Source: JBBAAP01 sp043808305 (lineage in GTDB: Bacteria > Planctomycetota > MHYJ01 > JACQXL01). From it: a DNA stretch of 15,081 nucleotides. Positions 7,631 to 12,593 of the stretch are shown in pieces (position 1 is the stretch's first letter; each line of letters begins with the position of its first letter). Below the pieces are notes generated by a model, which was not told where the DNA came from, did not search any database, and worked only from the letters and a program-made list of their open reading frames with translations. The position numbers and the translations under genes were made by a program. The stretch lies in contig JAZDFB010000069.1 of NCBI GenBank assembly GCA_043808305.1, forward strand, positions 1 through 15,081, in the 5' to 3' direction.

Positions 7631-8641
7631 TTGACTATAGTTGTCATCGTCATAGCCGTGGCTCTGATATTCGACTTTGTAAATGGGATGCATGACGCGG
7701 CTAATTCCATAGCCACGGTGGTATCCACCCGGGTGCTTTCGCCAAAATGGGCTGTGGCTTGGGCGGCTTTTTTCAACTTTATCGCTTTTCTTTTCTTCGG
7801 CTTGCACGTGGCCAATACCGTTGGCACGGGCGTAGTTCATCCCGAGGCCATAAATACCGCCGTTATCGCGGCCGGATTAATCGGGGCTATCACCTGGAAC
7901 TTGCTGACCTGGTATGCCGGACTGCCGGTAAGTTCTTCGCACGCGTTGGTGGGCGGGTTATTGGGCGCCGCGGTAACGCATGCCGGCTTCGGAGTGGTGG
8001 TGATAGATAAGTTCCTGTGGATATGCGCGTTCATAGTTCTGTCGCCGGTTTTGGGACTGGTGTTCGGTTATATTTTTATGATTATTGTTCTGTTGCTGTT
8101 CCGTAACTCCACTCAAGCCAAAGTGGATAAGCATTTCCGAAAGCTCCAGCTTTTGTCGGCCTCGGCCTACAGCCTAGGCCACGGCGGCAACGACGCCCAA
8201 AAAACAATGGGTATCATCGCGATACTGTTGTTCGCGTGGCAAAGCAAGGTAGCGCAGGAAGCCGGACTGCCGATGCCCAAGTTTGAGGTGGCGTTTTGGG
8301 TGGTTCTGGCCTGCCAGGCAGCCATGGGGCTGGGCACGCTCATGGGCGGCTGGCGTATCGTTAAAACCATGGGCCAGAAAATAACCCAGTTACAACCGGT
8401 AGGCGGTTTCTGCGCTGAGACGGCCGGCGCCGTTATGCTCTTCGGCGCTACATTATTGGGCATACCTGTTTCAACGACGCATACCATAACCGGTTCAATA
8501 ATCGGCGTCGGCGCGACCAGGCGCTTGAGCGCCGTGCGCTGGGGCGTGGCGCAAAAAGTGGTCTGGGCCTGGATACTGACTATACCGGCCGCGGCGGCGG
8601 TATCCGCCATAGCCTATCTTATCCTGAAAAATTTAATATAA
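7631..8641 (+). CDS. Inorganic phosphate transporter, Pit family
   Basis: A 336-residue inner-membrane, ion-coupled phosphate symporter of about ten helices. It has the two inverted signature regions of the PiT family: DFVNGMHDAANSIATVVSTR (15-34) with GLPVSSSHALVGGLLGA (97-113) in the first half, and YSLGHGGNDAQKTMG (180-194) with GIPVSTTHTITGSIIGVGA (277-295) in the second. The paired asparagine/aspartate motifs (GMHDAAN, GGNDAQK) bind phosphate and cation in the family. The first repeat has MHD where many members have ND. Translation begins at TTG 7631, supported by AAGGAG. It follows its DUF47 partner by 29 bp and precedes pgi by 21 bp, so the three are one operon. Short Pit proteins of this type are low-affinity constitutive carriers; PitA or PitB identity is not claimed. 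Confidence 0.95.
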   Translation: MTIVVIVIAVALIFDFVNGMHDAANSIATVVSTRVLSPKWAVAWAAFFNFIAFLFFGLHVANTVGTGVVHPEAINTAVIAAGLIGAITWNLLTWYAGLPVSSSHALVGGLLGAAVTHAGFGVVVIDKFLWICAFIVLSPVLGLVFGYIFMIIVLLLFRNSTQAKVDKHFRKLQLLSASAYSLGHGGNDAQKTMGIIAILLFAWQSKVAQEAGLPMPKFEVAFWVVLACQAAMGLGTLMGGWRIVKTMGQKITQLQPVGGFCAETAGAVMLFGATLLGIPVSTTHTITGSIIGVGATRRLSAVRWGVAQKVVWAWILTIPAAAAVSAIAYLILKNLI

Positions 8642-8662
8642 CTACAGAAAGAGTAAGTAATT

Positions 8663-10099
8663 ATGTTCAGCGTAGATTTTAACAACATACTGGATTCCCG
8701 CTTGGGCGCGGTGCACGGACTGAAACTTGCCGACTTTAACGCCCTAATCACAGACAACGAGATTGTCTGCAAGCAGGTCGCGGCCGAGCGGGCTCAGGGA
8801 CAGCACGCGTTCCTTAACCTGCCCTACCAGGATGAGGCAATCATAGACAGGATAGAAGAACTGGCCTTGACGCGGGCCAGAAAAATAGATGATTTCGTGG
8901 TGCTGGGCATCGGCGGCTCGGCGCTGGGCGCCATTACTTTGCACAACGCGCTACACCCGCCGTTTTATAATATACTGCCTGTCAAAGCGCGGGGTAAATG
9001 GCCCAGATTACAGGTGCTGGACAACATCGACCCTGAAGAAACATCTGCCCTTTTCAAGCTGGTTAAACCAAAGAAAACAATATTCAATGTCATCAGTAAA
9101 TCGGGCGAGACTACCGAAACCACAGCATCCTTCCTGATAGCGTTAAAATTCATAAAGAACGCCTGCGGAAAGCGCTGGCCGGAGCACCTGATTGTCACAA
9201 CCGATGCAGAAAAAGGATTCCTGCGCAGATTTGCCAACAAGGAAGGAGTAACCACCTTTGAGACACCAGCCAAGGTTGAGGGCCGGTTTTCGGTTTTAAG
9301 TTCGGTAGGATTAGTGCCAGCCGCATTCACGGGAATTGACATCAGAAAACTGCTCAAGGGCGCGGAGTTATTAGACCAGTCGATAAAAAATACCCTGCCT
9401 GAATCCAACCCAGCATTTATAGCCGCTCTGGTTAATTACCTGTATGATATCAAGAAAAATAAGAATATGCTGGTGATAATGCCGTACGGCTGGCAGTTGA
9501 AAGGACTGGCTGACTGGTTTCGCCAGTTATACCCCGAAAGCCTGGGCAAACGTCTTGACTTAAATAAAAATGAAGTAAACGTCGGACCGGCCGTGCTTTC
9601 GTCATTGGGTACAACGGACCAGCATTCGCAGATACAGCTTTACAACGAAGGGCCGAACAATAAACTGATAGTATTTATCGAGATAGCCAATTTCAAATCC
9701 AAGATTGCGATACCCAATGTATTGCCCAACGAAGAGAATAACTCATTCCTGGCTAAACACCGGCTGGCCGAATTGATGCAGATAGAAAAAAGGGCCACCG
9801 AATACGCCCTGACCCGAAACCAGAGGCCGAATTACACCATCCGGCTGGACGAGGTGTCGCCCGAAACCATAGGCGGCATGTTCTATTTTTTTGAGCTTCT
9901 GACAGCTTACGCCGGCAAATTATACAAGATTAATCCTTATAACCAACCCGGAGTGGAATCCGGCAAGCGGGCGACTTTCGGCATGCTCGGGCGAGAAGGT
10001 TACACCGGCGAAACCGTCGATGTTAATAACATCCTGACCAAAGACGATAAGTGGATTATCAAAGCTATACCTACCCGCAATAAAATTACTTCGGAATAA
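8663..10099 (+). CDS. pgi: Glucose-6-phosphate isomerase
   Basis: Interconverts glucose-6-phosphate and fructose-6-phosphate in the cytoplasm. The 478-residue form has two SIS domains: LGIGGSALGA (81-90) and NVISKSGETTETTASF (142-157) bind the sugar phosphate; E292 (QLYPESLGK), H321 (TTDQHSQ) and K435 in the signature QPGVESGK (428-435) are the expected catalytic residues. All are present, so it should be active. Length and motif style match the shorter bacterial PGI type, not the 550-residue E. coli enzyme. A modest ribosome site (GAAAGAG) lies before ATG 8663, 21 bp after pit. Sharing a transcript with a phosphate carrier is unusual; no other glycolytic gene is present. No intrinsic terminator follows; repeats fill the gap to the convergent mlaE. 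Confidence 0.97.
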   Translation: MFSVDFNNILDSRLGAVHGLKLADFNALITDNEIVCKQVAAERAQGQHAFLNLPYQDEAIIDRIEELALTRARKIDDFVVLGIGGSALGAITLHNALHPPFYNILPVKARGKWPRLQVLDNIDPEETSALFKLVKPKKTIFNVISKSGETTETTASFLIALKFIKNACGKRWPEHLIVTTDAEKGFLRRFANKEGVTTFETPAKVEGRFSVLSSVGLVPAAFTGIDIRKLLKGAELLDQSIKNTLPESNPAFIAALVNYLYDIKKNKNMLVIMPYGWQLKGLADWFRQLYPESLGKRLDLNKNEVNVGPAVLSSLGTTDQHSQIQLYNEGPNNKLIVFIEIANFKSKIAIPNVLPNEENNSFLAKHRLAELMQIEKRATEYALTRNQRPNYTIRLDEVSPETIGGMFYFFELLTAYAGKLYKINPYNQPGVESGKRATFGMLGREGYTGETVDVNNILTKDDKWIIKAIPTRNKITSE

Positions 10100-10306
10100 C
10101 TCTCGGAATTTTCTTCCATAGGGGTTATCACCCCTCTGGCAGTTTGAGCGTTAGCGAATTACTGCTGGAGTATAAGTCGCTTCGCTTCAACAGCCCAAGT
10201 ATAACTCACTACATTCTCCCGCTGCGGCGGGATGTGGCGCCGAAGCGCCATGGCGCCCTTATGGCGCTCACCGCCTGACCGCGAACACAACGCATAACAA
10301 GCCGAA
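10100..10306. other. Convergent intergenic region packed with small palindromes
   Basis: It separates the converging pgi and mlaE. Besides the two repeat copies listed separately it has a hairpin AGGGGT-tatc-ACCCCT (10120-10135), a perfect hairpin TGGCGC-cgaa-GCGCCA (10235-10250), and the 12-bp palindrome GCGCCATGGCGC (10245-10256). None is followed by a T-run on either strand, so transcription from both sides may stop here by structure or by Rho rather than by a standard terminator. No gene was seen. Confidence 0.7.
10136..10174 (+). repeat. Palindromic repeat copy (same subtype as 11169-11214)
   Basis: The stretch from GCAGTTTGA to ACTGCTGG matches the minus strand of 11169-11214 at 27 of 29 positions, both differences being transitions (R and Y in GARCGTTAGYGAATT). 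Both copies end in G(A)GTATA. This is direct proof of a dispersed repeat rather than chance hairpins. Confidence 0.85.
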
Positions 10307-10309
10307 CTA
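10214..10309 (+). repeat. Repeat copy sharing two exact blocks with the insert in nadD
   Basis: Positions 10214-10234 (21 nt, with the stem TCCCGC-tgcg-GCGGGA) are identical to the minus strand of 11451-11471. The block CGCGAACACAACGCA (10280-10294) is identical to the minus strand of 11430-11444, and both copies end in CCGAACTA. The space between blocks is 45 nt here, filled with extra GGCGCC hairpins, against 6 nt in nadD. Its last three bases (10307-10309) form the mlaE stop codon. Confidence 0.85.
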
Positions 10310-11056
10310 CAGGCCGAAGAACAGATAGGTCAGAATGAAGTCGAAAATCAATATCGTTATGAACGATATAACCACCGATTTCATCGTAGCGGTCCCGACG
10401 CCAGCCGCGCCGTTTTCGGCCCGGAGCCCCTGCGCACAGCTGACAACAGCAATGCTTATGCCGAAAATTAATGCTTTGATCATACCGGTATAGACATCTT
10501 TGTTGTCCAGGGTTTCCAGGGAGCTCCGAAAATAAAGAGAATACGACACACCAAGCGTCAGGTTGCTGATAACTCCACCGCCGATAGTGCCAATCAAATT
10601 GGTATAAATAGTTAACATCGGGCAGACGACAGCCATAGCAACAAAACGCGGCAAAACCAAAAACTGTATCGGCTCTATGGACATTACTTCAATAGCATCA
10701 ATTTCCTCGGAAACCTTCATCGTGCCGATTTCGGCGGCGATGGTTGAACCGATCAAACCGGCCAGGATGTATCCGGTCATAACCGGCCCCATTTCACGGC
10801 ACATAGAAGCTGACACAAGCATTCCGACAGACCCTTCCTGGCCAAACTTCTGGAGCTGAATGCCGGACTGAAGCGCCAGGACCATGCCGCTAAAAATGCC
10901 GACAATCATAGCCACCGGGAAGCCGCCGAAAGTGCAGAGCTCGATTTGGTGCATAATATCGCCAAAACGCTTGCCCCAGAAACGGTATGACATCACCGTG
11001 CGGTAGAAAAGCATCAGGTGATATCCCATTTCGCGGAAAAAATCATTAAACCACAT
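10307..11056 (-). CDS. mlaE: MlaE-family ABC transporter permease (outer-membrane lipid transport)
   Basis: A 249-residue inner-membrane protein with about five to six hydrophobic segments. It matches the MlaE permease family throughout: FGGFPVAMIVGIFSGMVLALQ, REMGPVMTG (87-95), AAEIGTMKVSEEIDAIEVM (107-125) and the C-terminal CAQGLRAENGAAGVGTATMKSVV. In the Mla system the permease pairs with an MlaF ATPase and an MlaD MCE-domain protein to move phospholipid between inner and outer membrane; neither is next door, so the partners are elsewhere. I chose ATG 11056 because AAAGG (11064-11068) stands 7 nt before it and family homology begins there. The longer frame to TTG 11200 is only translated repeat sequence. 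Its TAG stop lies at the end of a repeat copy. nadD precedes it in the same direction with a repeat stack between. Confidence 0.93.
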   Translation of the reverse strand: MWFNDFFREMGYHLMLFYRTVMSYRFWGKRFGDIMHQIELCTFGGFPVAMIVGIFSGMVLALQSGIQLQKFGQEGSVGMLVSASMCREMGPVMTGYILAGLIGSTIAAEIGTMKVSEEIDAIEVMSIEPIQFLVLPRFVAMAVVCPMLTIYTNLIGTIGGGVISNLTLGVSYSLYFRSSLETLDNKDVYTGMIKALIFGISIAVVSCAQGLRAENGAAGVGTATMKSVVISFITILIFDFILTYLFFGL

Positions 11057-11063
11057 ATTTATG

Positions 11064-11068
11064 CCTTT
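11064..11068 (-). promoter_or_regulatory. Ribosome site that decides the mlaE start
   Basis: The minus strand reads CTAAAGG, 7 nt before ATG 11056, just outside the end (11075) of the last palindromic element. It gives a 249-residue MlaE of normal family length, against 297 for the open frame. Confidence 0.7.
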
Positions 11069-11074
11069 AGGTAT

Positions 11075-11126
11075 TATAGTTCGGCAGTTCTCCCGATATA
11101 CCATCGGGAGAATACTGCCGACTATA
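11075..11126. repeat. Long palindromic element in the mlaE leader
   Basis: Arms TATAGT-T-CGGCAGT-T-CTCCCGAT (11075-11097) and ATCGGGAG-AAT-ACTGCCG-ACTATA (11103-11126) pair over 21 bases around a 5-nt loop, ATACC, with only small bulges. It is the best-preserved member of the TATAGT-CGGCAGT family and ends 18 bp before ATG 11056, so in RNA it would be a strong hairpin just upstream of the mlaE ribosome site. Confidence 0.88.
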
Positions 11127-11168
11127 CCTGGCAGTAGTAGACCGTCCCGCTTCAGCGGTATACGGATC
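11127..11168. repeat. Degenerate repeat remnant between two palindromic elements
   Basis: TGGCAGTAGTAG (from 11129) keeps the GGCAGT core and follows the shared ACTATA end of the preceding element; a small hairpin CCGC-ttca-GCGG (11147-11158) fills the middle and TATAC recurs at 11159-11163. It looks like a decayed third element in the stack. Confidence 0.5.
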
Positions 11169-11214
11169 ACTATACCCAGCAGTAATTCACTAACGTTCAA
11201 ACTGCTGGAGTATA
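11169..11214. repeat. Palindromic repeat copy that supplies the nadD stop codon
   Basis: ACTATACCCAGCAGT (11169-11183) and ACTGCTGGAGTATA (11201-11214) are inverted around a centre shared with 10136-10174. Read on the minus strand in the nadD frame it gives ACT-CCA-GCA-GTT-TGA, where TGA (11199-11197) ends nadD. Confidence 0.85.
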
Positions 11215-12039
11215 ATTCCCACGCCCTTTCTGTAGAAAGAGCGGGGTCAAACTGCCAGAGTATAAATCCTTATATAAATTATGACCGTAAATATAGCTTT
11301 TAACCTGTGGCGGGACAAGATTTTTTATACTCTTATTAGCGGCTATTTCCCGGCGTATGCCGGTCGAAGAAACATCCACTTTGGGCTTAGCGATGTAATG
11401 AGCCATGATTTTATAGTTCGGCTGCCTGTTGCGTTGTGTTCGCGAAGCGGCATCCCGCCGCAGCGGGAGAAGTTGCAGCCAACTATACCCGGCAGTAATT
11501 TCAGAGCCCCATAGGGCCTCCCCTTGAGGGGGACAAACTGCCGGAGTACGGATAACCGGATCGGAGAAACGCATCGCCTTTTTCATCCTGCTGATTGGAT
11601 ATCCCGGCCTGGCAACCACCACGAAATCAACCAGGTTAATCAGGACCTTTATCCGGCGCCATTTGTGGATATCCATAAACGAATCCGCCCCGATGATGAA
11701 GTAGAACTTTGTATCTTTGGGATAAATATTTTTAAGCTTTATTATCGTGTTGATTGAATAAGTCGGGCGCCTGACCTTGATATCAATATCCAAAACAGCA
11801 AAGCGCGGATTATTCTTTATAGCCAGTTTAATCATAGCCAAACGATGCTGGGCCGGGGCAAGCTCTTTGGCTGTCTTACCACATTTATCCCTATTACTGC
11901 TTGCGAGCTTATGATAAGGCAGATAACAGGGGACAAACAGTATTTTATCAGGCTTAAGATATTTCAAAACGGCCCGGGCCATCGCCAGATGCCCGTTATG
12001 AATAGGGTTAAAAGTCCCGCCCAATATTGCTATCTTCAT
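11197..12039 (-). CDS. nadD: Nicotinate-nucleotide adenylyltransferase with in-frame palindromic repeat insertions
   Basis: Joins nicotinate mononucleotide to ATP to make deamido-NAD in NAD synthesis. The nucleotidyltransferase fold shows GGTFNPIHNGH (7-17), FIIGADSF (114-121), DIHKW, VVVARPGYP (140-148) and the C-terminal VSSTGIRR (223-230) followed by SIKNLVPPQVKSYI. At 280 residues it is far longer than the usual 190-220. Two segments explain this. Residues about 164-209 (138 bp, 11412-11549) are translated palindromic repeats lying between RFSDP and the SST-IR motif, and the last about 22 residues (from LYSGS) are also repeat-derived. Without them it would be about 210 residues. The inserts replace a variable surface loop, so the enzyme may still work. 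No strong ribosome site precedes ATG 12039. The gene-free region upstream ends in a terminator, so it should have its own promoter. Confidence 0.93.
   Translation of the reverse strand: MKIAILGGTFNPIHNGHLAMARAVLKYLKPDKILFVPCYLPYHKLASSNRDKCGKTAKELAPAQHRLAMIKLAIKNNPRFAVLDIDIKVRRPTYSINTIIKLKNIYPKDTKFYFIIGADSFMDIHKWRRIKVLINLVDFVVVARPGYPISRMKKAMRFSDPVIRTPAVCPPQGEALWGSEITAGYSWLQLLPLRRDAASRTQRNRQPNYKIMAHYIAKPKVDVSSTGIRREIAANKSIKNLVPPQVKSYIYGHNLYKDLYSGSLTPLFLQKGRGNYTPAV
11215..11264. repeat. Half palindromic element encoding the NadD C-terminal tail
   Basis: The minus strand begins TATACTCTGGCAGTTTGA (11264-11247), the standard element end, then a hairpin around CTTTCTACAGAAAG (11239-11226) flanked by CCC and GGG. 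Instead of a second arm it runs through AATT straight into the next copy. It is translated as about 16 residues of NadD. Confidence 0.75.
11412..11487 (-). repeat. Palindromic element inserted in nadD (inner copy 2)
   Basis: Inverted ends TATAGTTCGGCTGC (11412-11425) and GCAGCCAACTATA (11475-11487) pair apart from one base. Inside are the 21-nt block and the 15-nt CGCGAACACAACGCA block also found at 10214-10309. It is open in the nadD frame and abuts the next element, sharing its ACTATA end (11482-11487). Confidence 0.85.
11482..11549 (-). repeat. Palindromic element inserted in nadD (inner copy 1)
   Basis: Ends TATAC-CCGGCAGT (11484-11496) and ACTGCCGG-A-GTAC (11537-11549) are inverted, with one bulge. 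Two small stems lie inside, GCCC-cata-GGGC (11506-11517) and CCCC-ttga-GGGG (11520-11531). In the nadD frame it reads ACT-CCG-GCA-GTT-TGT; other copies have TGA at this codon, so this copy escapes a stop by one base. Confidence 0.85.
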
Positions 12040-12130
12040 AATTCCAAAAATATACCATAAGAAATCAAGAAGACAAGAAAAAGTATAGAGCTTCTTTATA
12101 ATCGGCTGTCACAACCTTAAAATATAACAT

Positions 12131-12165
12131 TATAAAAATGGGGGGGATACCCTACCTCCCCCCCA
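12131..12165 (-). terminator. Intrinsic terminator upstream of nadD
   Basis: Read on the minus strand: T-G7-A, a 9-nt loop GGTAGGGTA, then T-C7-A and a TTTTT run. That is a perfect 9-bp, almost all-GC stem followed by U's. It would end transcripts that come from the surface-protein gene and cross the 22-bp array, or that start within the array. Confidence 0.85.
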
Positions 12166-12179
12166 CCCCTCCCCCTCCC
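12158..12179 (-). other. G-quadruplex motif overlapping the terminator
   Basis: The minus strand reads G3-A-G5-A-G4-T-G7: four G-tracts joined by single-nucleotide loops, the most stable class of quadruplex motif. Its last tract is also the 5' arm of the terminator stem, so the two structures exclude each other. Confidence 0.75.
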
Positions 12180-12189
12180 AAAGCATACC

Positions 12190-12431
12190 TATACCCCCCT
12201 ACAAAACCGGCTATACCCCCTGTCCGGACTTGCTGGATACCATATCAGGACCGGTTATCCCCCCTGTCAAGTCCGGGTATGCCCCCTGACAGGTCTGGAT
12301 ATACCCTACGGCAAGACCGGGTAGATATGCCTTCAAGACTTGGTAACTATACCAACAAGTCTATGTAGATAGGTTGGCAGGTCCGGGTAGAGTGGTTGTC
12401 AGGACCGGGTATAACCTATTTCAGGACCGGA
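12190..12431. repeat. Degenerate tandem array, 11 units with an exact 22-bp period
   Basis: Units start at 12190, 12212, 12234, 12256, 12278, 12300, 12322, 12344, 12366, 12388 and 12410, with no insertion or deletion. The pattern is TA-N10-CARGWCYGGN. T1, C13 and C18 are the same in all 11; A2, A14, G16 and G21 in 10 of 11; position 15 is always a purine, 17 always A or T, and 19 always a pyrimidine. Positions 3-12 vary freely, although units 1, 2, 4 and 5 share a C-rich block. Twenty-two is not a multiple of three, so it is not a protein repeat. Conservation confined to one half, near two helical turns apart, suggests a row of protein-binding sites or a structured RNA. Function unknown. Confidence 0.85.
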
Positions 12432-12489
12432 TAAGGGGATTATTACGATACAGTCTACCAAGGCGTAGAATCATCGGAAGTGTATAGAG

Positions 12490-12568
12490 AGTTTATCCCG
12501 GCCTTTGAGCGGGACTCAAACTGGCTATAACCCCGATGTCGCTTACGCTCATCGGGATAAGAGCCGGT
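12490..12568. repeat. Two adjoining hairpins after the surface-protein gene
   Basis: AGTTT-at-CCCG ... CGGG ... AAACT (12490-12522) adjoins ACTGGCT ... CCCGATG-N11-CATCGGG ... AGCCGGT (12520-12568); they share ACT. The TCAAACTGGCTATA junction resembles the TCAAACTGCCAGAGTATA end of the palindromic family, so these are probably distant relatives. No T-run follows. They start 26 bp past the stop codon. Confidence 0.6.
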
Positions 12569-12593
12569 AACTCGTTACACACTCGAACCGGCA

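Larger units (their letters stand above)
12040..12593. other. Gene-free region (554 bp) between the surface-protein gene and nadD
   Basis: It holds, in minus-strand reading order, paired hairpins after the surface-protein stop (12490-12568), the 22-bp array (12190-12431), a G-quadruplex motif (12158-12179), an intrinsic terminator (12131-12165) and an AT-rich stretch (12040-12130) that should contain the nadD promoter. TATAAA- and TATACT-like boxes occur there, but I find no convincing -35 partner. No coding frame in it looks like a protein. Confidence 0.7.

Noticed and set aside
8965..9408. 147-residue ORF antisense to pgi
   Set aside because: Complementary-frame shadow of a conserved enzyme; no ribosome site or recognisable domain. 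The same holds for 8167-8610 opposite pit.
10120..10135. Intrinsic terminator after pgi
   Set aside because: The AGGGGT/ACCCCT hairpin is followed by CTGGCAG on the plus strand and ATGGAAG on the minus strand, with no T-run on either.
11057..11200. N-terminal extension of mlaE from TTG 11200
   Set aside because: The extra 48 codons are repeat sequence with no family similarity; ATG 11056 has a good ribosome site and gives normal length.
11281..11514. Plus-strand ORF opposite nadD
   Set aside because: It covers the NadD C-terminal motif and the inserted repeats on the wrong strand and has no ribosome site.
12138..12368. Plus-strand ORF over the array (proline-rich)
   Set aside because: It is translated C-runs and repeats, lacks a ribosome site, and crosses repeat units in three different frames.
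12190..12431. CRISPR array
   Set aside because: The unit is only 22 bp with a 10-bp variable block, the conserved half is itself degenerate, and there are no cas genes. CRISPR repeats and spacers are each longer than this.
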